Source: Actinomycetes bacterium
GTDB taxonomy: Bacteria > Actinomycetota > Thermoleophilia > RBG-16-64-13
Assembly: GCA_024637095.1 (NCBI GenBank)
Contig: JAGXFV010000030.1
Span: 1-64,000, forward strand
DNA length: 64,000 nt
Reading direction: 5' to 3'
The notes beneath the pieces are model-generated. The model saw only the letters and a list, made by a program, of their open reading frames with translations, did no database searches and was not told where the DNA came from. A program made the translations under genes and the position numbers. Below are positions 43,580 to 52,351 of the stretch, piece after piece; position 1 is the stretch's first letter, and the number at the start of each line of letters is the position of its first letter.

Positions 43580-44827
43580 GTGGAAATAACCAGCACTCCG
43601 GACATGTCGAACAACCGGCCGGACACCACCAACGTGGGTCTGCGCGGAATCACCGTAGCCGATACCAAGATCAGCGACGTTCAGGCCGAAGAGGGCCGCC
43701 TCGTCTATCGGGGTTACGATATTCAGACGCTCGCCGCCCGGTCGGACTTCGAGGAAGTCGTCTTTCTGCTGCTCTACGGCGACCTCCCACTAGACAGCGA
43801 GTACGGTCGCTTGCACCACCGGCTGGGCGAGCGCAGGCAGATTTCGCCGCATATCCTTGAACTCGTTCGGCAGTATCCGCAGGACCTTCGCCCGATGGAT
43901 TTTCTGCAGGCCGCAGTGCCCCTCCTCAAGATGGGCGATCCCCGGCCGGAGGACTCAAAGGACGTGGTGCGCGAACGCGCCGTGGACCTGACCGCCAAGA
44001 TGGCCACGCTGGTGGCGGCCTACCACCGGCTCCGTTCGGGGCTCGAGCCGATCGAGGCGGACCCCGAATTGGACCACGCCGCCGATTTCCTGCGCATGCT
44101 GTCGGGTGAGACTCCTGACAAAGAAGTCGCCCGCCTGCTGGACGTGGCCTTGTTGCTGCACGCCGACCACTCCATGAACGCCTCGACCTTCGTGGCCCGG
44201 GCAGTCACCAGCACCCGCGCCCATACGTATTCGGCCGTGGCCGCTGCGATCGGCGCGCTCTCCGGCGATTTGCACGGGGGCGCGAACTCCCGGGTCATGG
44301 AGATGCTGCTCGAGATCCAAGAGCTCGACCGGGTGGAGGCCTATGTCCAGGGAAGGCTTAGCCGCGGAGAGAAGATCATGGGCATGGGGCACCGGGTGTA
44401 CGCCACTTACGACCCCCGCTCGCTGATTCTGCAGGATCTGATCAGGCAACTCGGAGGCGACCGGGACCTTCACTGGCTGAAACTGACCCAAGAGGTGGAA
44501 ACCAGCACGCGGCGGATCTTCCGACAGCTGAAGGGCAAGGACATCTATCCCAATGTCGACCTCTACTCGGCGTCGCTCTACTACATGATGGGGATCCCGG
44601 TCGACCTGTTCCCACCGGTGTTTGCCATGAGCCGCGTAGCCGGCTGGTGCGCGCACATAATCGAGGAACGCTTTGCCGAAGCGGCGGAAAGGCCGGCGCT
44701 CTACCGCCCGCTGGCGCGCTACGTGGGGCACTACTGCGGACCGGAGGAGTGCACGTACGAGCCGATGGCCGAGCGCCACGCGACGCAGGAAGTGAGCCCC
44801 GAGGGCGCTTCAGAAAGTCAACACTAG
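43580..44827 (+). CDS. gltA: Citrate synthase
   Basis: Condenses acetyl-CoA and oxaloacetate to citrate, the entry step of the TCA cycle. The 415-residue protein has GLRGITVADTKISDV near the N-terminus and the three catalytic residues in LLHADHSMNASTF (His), MGMGHRVYATYDPR (His) and YPNVDLYSASLYY (Asp). This resembles the shorter type I enzyme of Gram-positive bacteria and archaea; 2-methylcitrate synthase activity is possible for this group. The start is GTG at 43580 after GAGAGGG. Aconitase is only 1.9 kb downstream, with leuA between. Confidence 0.93.
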   Translation: MEITSTPDMSNNRPDTTNVGLRGITVADTKISDVQAEEGRLVYRGYDIQTLAARSDFEEVVFLLLYGDLPLDSEYGRLHHRLGERRQISPHILELVRQYPQDLRPMDFLQAAVPLLKMGDPRPEDSKDVVRERAVDLTAKMATLVAAYHRLRSGLEPIEADPELDHAADFLRMLSGETPDKEVARLLDVALLLHADHSMNASTFVARAVTSTRAHTYSAVAAAIGALSGDLHGGANSRVMEMLLEIQELDRVEAYVQGRLSRGEKIMGMGHRVYATYDPRSLILQDLIRQLGGDRDLHWLKLTQEVETSTRRIFRQLKGKDIYPNVDLYSASLYYMMGIPVDLFPPVFAMSRVAGWCAHIIEERFAEAAERPALYRPLARYVGHYCGPEECTYEPMAERHATQEVSPEGASESQH

Positions 44828-44841
44828 CCTTCGATCCGCCC

Positions 44842-44880
44842 GGGGATATGCCGCGGATATAACGGGGATATGCCGCGGAT
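44842..44880. repeat. Two 17-bp direct repeats before the leuA promoter
   Basis: GGGGATATGCCGCGGAT occurs at 44842-44858 and 44864-44880 (period 22, about two helical turns), starting 34 bases upstream of the leuA -35. The spacing would place a bound protein on one DNA face. Confidence 0.75.
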
Positions 44881-44913
44881 GTGGTCCCAAACCGTCCTCC
44901 ATGGGCGGTAGCC

Positions 44914-44942
44914 TTGCTCCCGAGGGCGGGTTGTTCTATACT
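44914..44942 (+). promoter_or_regulatory. Promoter of the leuA leader transcript
   Basis: TTGCTC (44914-44919) and TATACT (44937-44942) with a 17-base spacer. The expected start point, about 44949-44951, coincides with the leader-peptide ATG at 44951, so the leader message would be leaderless or nearly so. Confidence 0.7.
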
Positions 44943-44950
44943 GTTCGCCC

Positions 44951-45001
44951 ATGTCTTTGCCACGACTCACTCTACGCTCTCTCCTGCTGCTCCCCCTCTA
45001 G
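44951..45001 (+). CDS. leuA leader peptide (16 residues, 8 Leu)
   Basis: The frame encodes MSLPRLTLRSLLLLPL and a TAG stop: half the residues are leucine, including four consecutive Leu codons (CTC CTG CTG CTC at 44981-44992) and one rare CTA (44972-44974). It sits between the promoter and leuA, ending 76 bases before the leuA start. Leu-rich leader peptides that sense charged leucyl-tRNA by ribosome stalling are known for leu operons; leaderless versions are known in actinobacteria. Too short for ordinary gene finding. The composition could not plausibly arise by chance at this position. Confidence 0.8.
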   Translation: MSLPRLTLRSLLLLPL

Positions 45002-45075
45002 GGGGAGAGAGAATCGCGGCCGGCGTATCCGGCACGTCACTTCCGGCATGATCACGAACATTTCCAAGGGGAGAG
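44977..45075 (+). promoter_or_regulatory. leuA attenuator: alternative RNA pairings
   Basis: The Leu-codon segment CTCTCTCC (44977-44984) can pair with GGAGAGAG (45004-45011) just after the leader stop. The overlapping CTCCCC (44990-44995) is complementary to GGGGAG (45068-45073) in the leuA Shine-Dalgarno AAGGGGAGAG (45066-45075). GCCGG (45019-45023) can pair with CCGGC at 45029-45033 or at 45043-45047. No T-tract follows, which favours control of translation or factor-dependent termination over intrinsic termination. Pairings are seen; the mechanism is inferred. Confidence 0.55.
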
Positions 45076-45077
45076 CT

Positions 45078-46670
45078 ATGTCCAGCCCTCAGGATAGGAC
45101 GCAGAAGGGGAAGCTCCGACGTAACGCGGGCGTTCCTGTGGTGTTCTTCGACACGACCCTTCGAGACGGGGAGCAGTCGCCCGGGATCAGCCTGAATGTC
45201 AGCGAGAAGCTCGAGATCGCGCACCAATTGGTCCGGCTGGGGGTCGACGTGATCGAGGCGGGCTTTCCCGCTACCAGCCCCGGTGACTTCGAGGCCGTAC
45301 AGGCGATCGCCCGCGAAGTGCGGGGGGCCACCGTATGCGGTCTGGCCCGCTGCGTGGAAACGGATATCCGAACCTGTTGGGAGGCTATCCAAGACGCGGA
45401 GAAGCCGCGGATTCACACCTTTGTTTCCACCTCGGACATCCATTTGCAGCATCAGATCAAGAAAACACGCGAGGAAGTCCTCGAACTCACCGAGCGCATG
45501 GTCAAATTGGCAGTCTCTCTGAGTTCGGGTGACGTCCAGTTCAGCGCGATGGACGCCACCCGTTCCGACATCGACTTCCTCGCCGCGGTGCTGCGCCGAG
45601 CTGTGCAGGCCGGCGCAACCACCATCAACGTGCCGGACACCGTGGGTTACACGCTGCCCATGGAGTTTGGGCCGCTGATCGACACGCTGTATGAGCGCGT
45701 ACCCGAATTGGCCGACGTCGTCCTTGCGGTTCACTGTCATAACGATCTCGGCCTGGCCGTGGGCAACACGTTGGCAGCGGTCGCTCAGGGCGCCACGCAG
45801 GTCGAGGTGTCGGTCAACGGACTGGGGGAACGCGCCGGCAATGCCGCCCTGGAGGAGGTCGCGATGGCGCTCCGGGTAAGGCAGGACCTGCTCGGACGTC
45901 CGGTTGACATAGTCACCACCGAGATCTCCCGTACCAGCCGCATGGTGTCCAACCTGACCGGCTACGAAGTCCAGCCCAACAAGGCCATCGTGGGTAAGAA
46001 CGCCTTCGCCCACGAGTCGGGGATTCACCAGGACGGGGTCCTCAAGGAGCGCAGCACTTACGAGATCATGCGTGCCGGCGATATCGGCCTGGGCGAGTCC
46101 GATATCGTGCTGGGCAAGCACTCGGGGCGTCACGCTCTGCAGTCGCGACTGGTCGAACTGGGCATCCACCTGAGCGGCAGCCAACTGGACGAGGCCTTCC
46201 GGCGCTTCAAGGAGATCGCCGACAAGAAGAAGCAGGTCACGGCACTCGATCTGGAGGCTCTGGCCGGGGAGGAGATCCGCGAGCGCGAGGACATCTACCA
46301 CCTCAATCACTTCTACGTGGCGGCGGGCTCCAACATGATTCCCACCAGCCAGGTGGGCGTCCGCAAGGAAGGAGAGGAGCAACCGGGCAAGGCGTTTTCC
46401 GGCGGCTCCGTCGAATCGATCTTCCGGGCGATCGACGACGCCGTGGGCATCAGCGGCAAGCTGATGGACTATCGGGTGCGTTCCATCACGTCGGGCAAGG
46501 ACTCGCTCGGCGAGGTGCGGGTGGTCGTCGAATTCGAGGGTAGAACTTACGCCGGCCAGGCGGTGGCCATCGACGTGATGGAAGCCTCGGCCAAGGCTTA
46601 TATCAGGGCGCTCAATAACGTGACCCAGCAAAAAGAGGCAACAGGAGCGAATCCCGAAAGAGTCTTCTGA
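45078..46670 (+). CDS. leuA: 2-isopropylmalate synthase
   Basis: First committed enzyme of leucine synthesis, joining acetyl-CoA and 2-ketoisovalerate. From the ATG at 45078 (AAGGGGAGAG upstream) it has 530 residues: catalytic TIM barrel starting FFDTTLRDGEQSPGISL, metal ligands in HCHNDLGLAVGNTLAA, NGLGERAGNAALEEV, KHSGRHALQSRL in the linker, and the C-terminal LeuA regulatory domain (YRVRSITSGKDSLGEVRVVVEF) for leucine feedback. This is the LeuA type 1 layout. A leader peptide controls it. Citramalate or homocitrate synthase activity is less likely given the full regulatory domain and the leader. Confidence 0.93.
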   Translation: MSSPQDRTQKGKLRRNAGVPVVFFDTTLRDGEQSPGISLNVSEKLEIAHQLVRLGVDVIEAGFPATSPGDFEAVQAIAREVRGATVCGLARCVETDIRTCWEAIQDAEKPRIHTFVSTSDIHLQHQIKKTREEVLELTERMVKLAVSLSSGDVQFSAMDATRSDIDFLAAVLRRAVQAGATTINVPDTVGYTLPMEFGPLIDTLYERVPELADVVLAVHCHNDLGLAVGNTLAAVAQGATQVEVSVNGLGERAGNAALEEVAMALRVRQDLLGRPVDIVTTEISRTSRMVSNLTGYEVQPNKAIVGKNAFAHESGIHQDGVLKERSTYEIMRAGDIGLGESDIVLGKHSGRHALQSRLVELGIHLSGSQLDEAFRRFKEIADKKKQVTALDLEALAGEEIREREDIYHLNHFYVAAGSNMIPTSQVGVRKEGEEQPGKAFSGGSVESIFRAIDDAVGISGKLMDYRVRSITSGKDSLGEVRVVVEFEGRTYAGQAVAIDVMEASAKAYIRALNNVTQQKEATGANPERVF

Positions 46671-46719
46671 GCGCCGGACAGCGCACCATGCCCACTGACG
46701 AGAAGCGCACGGAGGTGTG

Positions 46720-49581
46720 ATGAAACCGCACGGCAGCGATCCCTATCAGGCCTTCACCGCGGAGGACCTTGGCGGACGGGTGGTCCGGGTGGCCAGACTG
46801 GACGTCCTTGCCGAACGCGAATCGTTCGACCTTGAGCGCCTCCCTTACTGCATTCGCGTGCTCCTCGAAAATGCGTTGCGCAACGCCGGCAACGGTTTTG
46901 TCGAGCAGGCCGACGTCGGTCGCCTCGCGGCCTGGTCGGCTTCGTCTCCGGCGCAGCACGAGCTCAACTTCTTCCCGGGGAGGGTGCTGCTCCAGGACTT
47001 CACCGGGGTGCCCGCGATCGTCGACCTGGCGGCTCTACGCGACGCGGTGGCCGAGCGGGGGGGAGACCCAGAAGTGGTCAACCCGCTGATTCCGGTGGAT
47101 CTGGTCATCGACCATTCCGTCCAGGTGGACTACTTCGGCTCGGACGATGCCTACGAGCGCAACGTCGAACTCGAGATGCGGCGGAACGTGGAACGCTATA
47201 CCTTGTTGCGCTGGGCTCAACAGGCCTTCCGCAATCTGAGGGTGGTTCCGCCGGGCAGCGGCATCGTGCATCAGGTGAACCTGGAGTACCTGGCTTCGGT
47301 GGTGATGCTTACCGAGACCGAGGACGGCGCCTGGGCCTATCCCGACACGGTGGTGGGCACGGATTCACACACCACCATGATTAACGGTCTGGGCGTCCTC
47401 GGCTGGGGAGTGGGGGGCATCGAGGCCGAGGCGGTAATGTTGGGTCAGCCCTACGCGATGCTGACCCCGGAGGTCGTGGGTGTCCGCCTGGTAGGCCACC
47501 TTCATCCGGAGACGACGGCCACCGACGCAGTTCTCACCATCACCGAGCTTCTGCGCCGGGTGGGGGTGGTCGGCCGTCTGGTGGAGTTCTTTGGCCCCGG
47601 CTTGAGCGACCTGGATCTGACCGAGAGGGCCACCATCGCCAATATGGCCCCGGAATACGGGGCCACCAGCGGTTTCTTCCCGGTCGATCAACTGACCCTG
47701 GATTACCTCCGGCAGCTCGGCCGCCGCGAGGAGCACGTCCGGCTGGTCGAGGACTATGCTCGGCTGCAACACCTTTTCCGCGAGCCCGGCTCGGCCGAGC
47801 CTGATTACAGCCAAGTGGTGGAGGTCGACCTGGGCGCGGTGAAGCCCAGCCTGGCCGGGCCGCGTCGGCCGCAGGACCGGATCGAGCTGAAGGATCTCAA
47901 GCGGAGCTTCGAGCAGGCCCTTCCCGCGTTGGCAGGTGCGGCGGGGCGTGCGGACAAGACCGTATGTTCGGCCGAAGTCTGCCTGGTGGGAGCCGCGGAG
48001 GAATCGCTCGAGGTGCTGGAGGCCGAGGGCGGCCCGCCGGAGAACGGGGAGGAGCGCTCGGCATATGACACCGGTTCGCCCCAAGGGGGGGCGGGCGGTA
48101 ACGGTGGCTCCTCCGAGCCAGCGGTACGCCTGCGCGAGGAGGAGTGGGTCACCCTGCGCGACGGTTCCGTGGTGATCGCCGCGATCACCAGCTGCACGAA
48201 CACCTCGAACCCGGCCGTGCTGATTGGCGCCGGTCTGCTGGCGCGGAATGCGGTCAAGCAGGGTTTGCAGATCGCGCCCTGGGTTAAGACCAGCCTTGCG
48301 CCGGGTTCGCGCCTGGTCAGCGACTACCTGGCCAAGGCGGGATTGTTGCCTTACCTGGAAGCCCTCGGCTTTCACGTGGTGGGTTACGGATGCACGACCT
48401 GCATCGGAAATTCCGGTCCGCTGCCCGAGGGGATCGCCGAGGCGATCCGGCAGGAGAATCTGGTGGCCGCCGCCGTCCTCAGCGGCAACCGCAACTTCGA
48501 GGGCAGGGTCCACGCCCTGGTGCGGGCCAACTATCTGGCCTCCCCTCTGCTGGTGGTCGCCTTTGCCCTGGCGGGACGGGTGGACGTGGACCTCGAGCAC
48601 GAACCCCTCGGCCGGAGCCGTAGCGGAGACGCCGTCTACCTGCGGGACATCTGGCCCTCCCGTGATGAGATCAAGGAGCTTGTGGGGGAGGCCCTGACCG
48701 CCGAGATGAGCCGGTCCCGCTACTCCTCGATCCTCGAAGGCCCGGAGCCCTGGCGGGCGCTGGAGGTGCCGGAGGGCAGCCTCTACGACTGGCAGGAGTC
48801 CTCGACCTATGTGCAGGAGCCGCCTTTCCTCAAGGCGGAGGCCGGAGCGGCCCCGGCGGCCGCCGCCGATGGGCAGATCGCAGGAGCGCGCATACTGGGG
48901 ATCTTTGGCGACTCGATCACCACGGACCACATCTCCCCGGCGGGAGCCATTCAGTCCGACAGCGTCGCCGGCCGCTACCTGGAAGAGCGGGGAGTGAGCC
49001 CCCAGGACTTCAACACCTTCGGTGCGCGCCGGGGCAATCACGAGGTCATGCTACGCGGCACCTTCGCGAATTCCCGCATTCGCAACCGGATGCTCGAGCG
49101 GGAAGGCGGCTGGACGGTGCACCAGCCATCCGGGGAAGTGATCTCCGTCTACGAGGCTGCTGGGCGCTACGCCGCGGAGCAAACGCCACTGGTGGTTATC
49201 GCCGGCAAGGAATACGGTACCGGCAGCTCGCGTGATTGGGCGGCCAAGGGGCCTCTGCTACTGGGCGTGCAGGCGATAATCGCGGAGAGCTACGAGCGGA
49301 TCCACCGGAATAACCTTGTGGGCATGGGCGTTCTGCCTCTCCAGTTCGTCGAAGGTCAGAACGCGGAGACGCTGGGTCTCACCGGGAGCGAGGTTCTCGA
49401 CATTCAGGGGCTCGAGCAGCTGACGCCCGGGGGACCCGCGGAGGTTCGGGTGCGGCCGGCGGACGGCCGGGATGGCTTCTCCTTCCCCGTGCTTCTCCGG
49501 CTGGACTCTCCTGTGGACGTAGACTACTACCGGCAGGGCGGCATCCTTCCCCGAGTGCTGGAAGTGCTGACCGCGGGCTGA
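46720..49581 (+). CDS. acnA: Aconitate hydratase (AcnA/IRP type)
   Basis: Interconverts citrate and isocitrate using a [4Fe-4S] cluster. The 953-residue protein has the N-terminal YCIRVLLENALRN, DSHTTMINGLGVLGWGVGGIEAEAVMLGQ, cluster Cys in ITSCTNTSNP and GYGCTTCIGNSGPL, and the swivelling C-terminal domain (IFGDSITTDHISPAGAI, GNHEVMLRGTFANSRIRN, GKEYGTGSSRDWAAKGP). The ATG at 46720 follows GGAGG; a GTG three bases upstream is an alternative. Odd: a 60-residue Gly/Glu-rich insertion around residues 415-470, just before TSCTN, longer than in most homologues. Confidence 0.94.
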   Translation: MKPHGSDPYQAFTAEDLGGRVVRVARLDVLAERESFDLERLPYCIRVLLENALRNAGNGFVEQADVGRLAAWSASSPAQHELNFFPGRVLLQDFTGVPAIVDLAALRDAVAERGGDPEVVNPLIPVDLVIDHSVQVDYFGSDDAYERNVELEMRRNVERYTLLRWAQQAFRNLRVVPPGSGIVHQVNLEYLASVVMLTETEDGAWAYPDTVVGTDSHTTMINGLGVLGWGVGGIEAEAVMLGQPYAMLTPEVVGVRLVGHLHPETTATDAVLTITELLRRVGVVGRLVEFFGPGLSDLDLTERATIANMAPEYGATSGFFPVDQLTLDYLRQLGRREEHVRLVEDYARLQHLFREPGSAEPDYSQVVEVDLGAVKPSLAGPRRPQDRIELKDLKRSFEQALPALAGAAGRADKTVCSAEVCLVGAAEESLEVLEAEGGPPENGEERSAYDTGSPQGGAGGNGGSSEPAVRLREEEWVTLRDGSVVIAAITSCTNTSNPAVLIGAGLLARNAVKQGLQIAPWVKTSLAPGSRLVSDYLAKAGLLPYLEALGFHVVGYGCTTCIGNSGPLPEGIAEAIRQENLVAAAVLSGNRNFEGRVHALVRANYLASPLLVVAFALAGRVDVDLEHEPLGRSRSGDAVYLRDIWPSRDEIKELVGEALTAEMSRSRYSSILEGPEPWRALEVPEGSLYDWQESSTYVQEPPFLKAEAGAAPAAAADGQIAGARILGIFGDSITTDHISPAGAIQSDSVAGRYLEERGVSPQDFNTFGARRGNHEVMLRGTFANSRIRNRMLEREGGWTVHQPSGEVISVYEAAGRYAAEQTPLVVIAGKEYGTGSSRDWAAKGPLLLGVQAIIAESYERIHRNNLVGMGVLPLQFVEGQNAETLGLTGSEVLDIQGLEQLTPGGPAEVRVRPADGRDGFSFPVLLRLDSPVDVDYYRQGGILPRVLEVLTAG

Positions 49582-49625
49582 GACCGGGCCGCTGGGAACT
49601 CGTTTGCGCCGTCGCCGTTCCAGCG

Positions 49626-50333
49626 CTATTCGTAGCCCAGGAAGTCCTCGGTCACGATGCTGTCGTCCGGGACCGCCCGCTCCCGAAGAACCGAGCGGAG
49701 TTGCTTGACCAAGCTCGGAGGTCCGCTGATGTACCAGGACCAGCCGGCCAATCGGTTCAGTTCGTGCGCGAGGAGTTCTCCCGTGATGTGTCCGCGCGGC
49801 CCCTGCCAATCTTCTTCGGGCCGACTGAAGACGTACACCACGCGCAAATGAGGTAGCCGGTCGTCGAGTTGCTTCAGTTCGTCGAGGAACACCGTGGTCT
49901 CAGGGCTGCGGTTGCCGTAGAACAGGACGATTCGGCGCTCGCTCGAGCCGTCCGCCAGCGTGCGCAGGATGCTCCTCACCGGCGTGATGCCGATGCCGCC
50001 GGTCAGAAAGACCACCTCCGGTTTTTCCGCCGTCAGTGCGAACTGCCCGAAGGGCGCCTGCATCCTCATCTCGTGGCCTTCTTCCAGTCGATCTAACGCC
50101 TGCTTGAAGTTCGACCGGCGCACGTGGGTGGTGAATTCCAGGAAAGGCTCGGTGGGGGCGCTCGAGAGGGTGAAGTGGTGACCGAAGGTCTCGTCGCCGA
50201 GGTCGAACTCGACCGAAGTCCACTGTCCCGCCTGGTACTCGAGTTCACCCGGCTTCTCGAACCGGAAACTGGTGACATCCCCAGCGCGGGGGATCTTCTC
50301 AACTAAACGGGTAGAGAACTTAACCGGAGCCAT
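49626..50333 (-). CDS. FAD/NAD(P)-binding oxidoreductase (ferredoxin-NADP reductase type)
   Basis: A 235-residue flavoprotein reductase: FAD domain with YQAGQWTSVEFDLG and HHFTLSSAP (52-60), then an NAD(P) domain beginning VVFLTGGIGITPVRSILR (108-125) and ending with SGPPSLVKQLRSVL and the terminal EDFLGYE. It has no iron-sulfur domain, so it must pass electrons to a separate partner such as a ferredoxin, flavodoxin or haem protein. AGGAG precedes the ATG at 50333; the frame open to 50513 is leader. It is divergent from the CPA1 antiporter gene. Confidence 0.85.
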   Translation of the reverse strand: MAPVKFSTRLVEKIPRAGDVTSFRFEKPGELEYQAGQWTSVEFDLGDETFGHHFTLSSAPTEPFLEFTTHVRRSNFKQALDRLEEGHEMRMQAPFGQFALTAEKPEVVFLTGGIGITPVRSILRTLADGSSERRIVLFYGNRSPETTVFLDELKQLDDRLPHLRVVYVFSRPEEDWQGPRGHITGELLAHELNRLAGWSWYISGPPSLVKQLRSVLRERAVPDDSIVTEDFLGYE

Positions 50334-50455
50334 GTCGTCTCCTGTAGAGGTAGGTTTGTGCGCTGTCGAGCCGAGCGCCCACTCCTCCGTCCGGTGCCCC
50401 ATAGGCTGGGGAGATAAGCTCCCGCTCGAGATTGTGCTGAGAAGGGACTCTGATT

Positions 50456-52351
50456 TTGACCGAAGAAGCCCTAGTCGCACTTGCCGGAATCCTTGGCCTG
50501 GGGATAGCGGCACAGTGGCTCGCCTGGAGGCTTGGCCTACCCTCGATCGTGCTCCTCTTGCTTGTGGGGGTCATGGCGGGACCGGTATTCGGTCTGCTGG
50601 ATCCGGATGCGCTGTTTGGAGATCTGCTCCGGCCGTTGGTGTCGTTCTCCGTGGCCGTCATTCTCTTCGAAGGCGGACTGAGCCTCCGCCTTCGCGACCT
50701 GCGAGGCGTGGGCCTCGTCGTGCGCAATCTGGTGACGGTGGGAATGCTGGTCACCTGGCTGGTGGGGGGTCTGGGGGCATACCTGCTCCTGGGGCTTGAC
50801 GGGTACACCGCGGCCCTCCTGGGCGCCATCCTCGTGGTAACCGGTCCGACGGTCATCCTTCCGCTCCTGCAGCAGGTGCGGCCCACGGGACCGGTTGCGG
50901 CCGTGCTCCGTTGGGAGGGGATCGTCATCGATCCTGTAGGCGCCGTGGTCGCCATTCTCACGTTCGAAGTGGTTCTGGCCGGGCGCTTCGAGGGGCCCGG
51001 CGTCGCCGTCGCCAACCTGTTCTGGACGCTCTTCGCCGGCGCCTTTCTCGGCGGCCTGGCGGCCGCCATCATGCTGTTACTGCTGCGCCACTTCTGGATT
51101 CCCGATTATCTGCAGAGCTCGGTTGCGCTCGCCGCGGTCATAGTGATCTCGGCCGGGGCCGACCTGATTCAGCCCGAAGCCGGACTGGTGGCGGTCACGG
51201 TCATGGGAGTGGTGCTCGCCAACCAGTCGATCACTCCGCTCAGGCACATCATTGAATTCAAGGGAAATCTCGGTGTGTTGCTGCTGGGTTTGCTGTTCAT
51301 TACTCTCGCGGCGCGCCTCAGCTTAGATGACCTTCTGGGTGTCGGGTTTGAGGGCGTGCTCTATCTGCTCCTGCTGATCGTGGTCGCGCGGCCTCTGGCG
51401 GTGTTGGTCTCCACTTGGGGGTCTGAGCTCAATGCGCGGGAACGCATCTTTCTCTCCCTGATGGCACCCCGCGGCATAGTGGCCGCTTCGGTGGCTTCCG
51501 TGGCCGCGCTGCAGCTGCGCGAAGAAGGAAGGCTGGGGGGAAACCGCCTGGTCAGCCTCACCTTCCTGATCATAATCGGGACCGTCATCTTCTATGGCTT
51601 CGCCGCCCGCCCGCTTGCCCGGCGCCTGGGTCTCAGCGCGGAGCGCACCGAAGGCGTGCTGATGGTGGGAGCTCACGACTGGGCGCGGCAAATGGCCGGT
51701 GCACTCCTCCAGGCCGGTGTGCGGGTCCGATTGGTGGACACCAACCGCGCCGACATCCGGGCCGCGCGGCTCGGGGGCCTGGACGCCACCTACGGCAGTA
51801 TCCTTTCCGAGTCGCTTGCCGAGCGCATGGATCTGCAGGAGTTCGGGCGGCTGCTGGCGGTGACGCCGAACGACGAGGTCAACGCTCTGGCCTGCCTCCA
51901 TTTCATCGACGTTTTCGGCCGGGCCAGTGTGTATCAGCTTCCTGCCGGCGGAGTCGAACCCAAGAAGGGGGTCAAGGAAGACCTACCCGTGCATCTGCAT
52001 GGCCGTACGCTGTTCAACGAGGGGGCGACGTTCCGTCACCTGCAGCAACGCTTTCGCGAAGGGACCACCCTCAAAGTCACGAACCTCACCGAGGAGTTCG
52101 ATTTCGATGACTTCTCGCGGAAACACGGAGGTGAGGCCACCCCGTTGTTTGTCATCTCGGAGTCCGGCGCGGTGCAGGTGGCGAGCCTGATGCAGCCGCT
52201 GGCGCCAAAGCCGGGACAGAAGGTTATTAGTTTGGTGGGCGGCGGGGCCAGGAGGGAACCGGCCCAGGAGGCGCTGGCCTCTCAGTCGCAGGTGCGCGGG
52301 GGACCGGCGGCACCGCCGCAGGCGGACGCCTCACTGGAGTTGGGAGCGTGA
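50456..52351 (+). CDS. CPA1-family cation:proton antiporter with cytoplasmic TrkA-N domain
   Basis: A 631-residue membrane antiporter: about twelve membrane segments in residues 1-390, then a TrkA-N/RCK-like nucleotide domain (GVLMVGAHDWARQMAGALLQ, about 403-422) and a soluble tail. The transport-site region reads RWEGIVIDPVGAVVA: the usual CPA1 Asn-Asp pair appears as Ile-Asp, a variation that may affect ion choice (potassium versus sodium). The start is TTG at 50456 with a GAAGGGA stretch upstream. It overlaps the DUF362 gene by four bases (GTGA), forming a three-gene transcript with it and the HAD phosphatase. Confidence 0.88.
   Translation: MTEEALVALAGILGLGIAAQWLAWRLGLPSIVLLLLVGVMAGPVFGLLDPDALFGDLLRPLVSFSVAVILFEGGLSLRLRDLRGVGLVVRNLVTVGMLVTWLVGGLGAYLLLGLDGYTAALLGAILVVTGPTVILPLLQQVRPTGPVAAVLRWEGIVIDPVGAVVAILTFEVVLAGRFEGPGVAVANLFWTLFAGAFLGGLAAAIMLLLLRHFWIPDYLQSSVALAAVIVISAGADLIQPEAGLVAVTVMGVVLANQSITPLRHIIEFKGNLGVLLLGLLFITLAARLSLDDLLGVGFEGVLYLLLLIVVARPLAVLVSTWGSELNARERIFLSLMAPRGIVAASVASVAALQLREEGRLGGNRLVSLTFLIIIGTVIFYGFAARPLARRLGLSAERTEGVLMVGAHDWARQMAGALLQAGVRVRLVDTNRADIRAARLGGLDATYGSILSESLAERMDLQEFGRLLAVTPNDEVNALACLHFIDVFGRASVYQLPAGGVEPKKGVKEDLPVHLHGRTLFNEGATFRHLQQRFREGTTLKVTNLTEEFDFDDFSRKHGGEATPLFVISESGAVQVASLMQPLAPKPGQKVISLVGGGARREPAQEALASQSQVRGGPAAPPQADASLELGA

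Noticed and set aside
44967-46631. 554-codon minus-strand open frame over leuA
   Set aside because: Antisense to a fully recognisable 2-isopropylmalate synthase; no motif or start signal.
47365-49041. 558-codon minus-strand frame
   Set aside because: Shadow of aconitase on the opposite strand.
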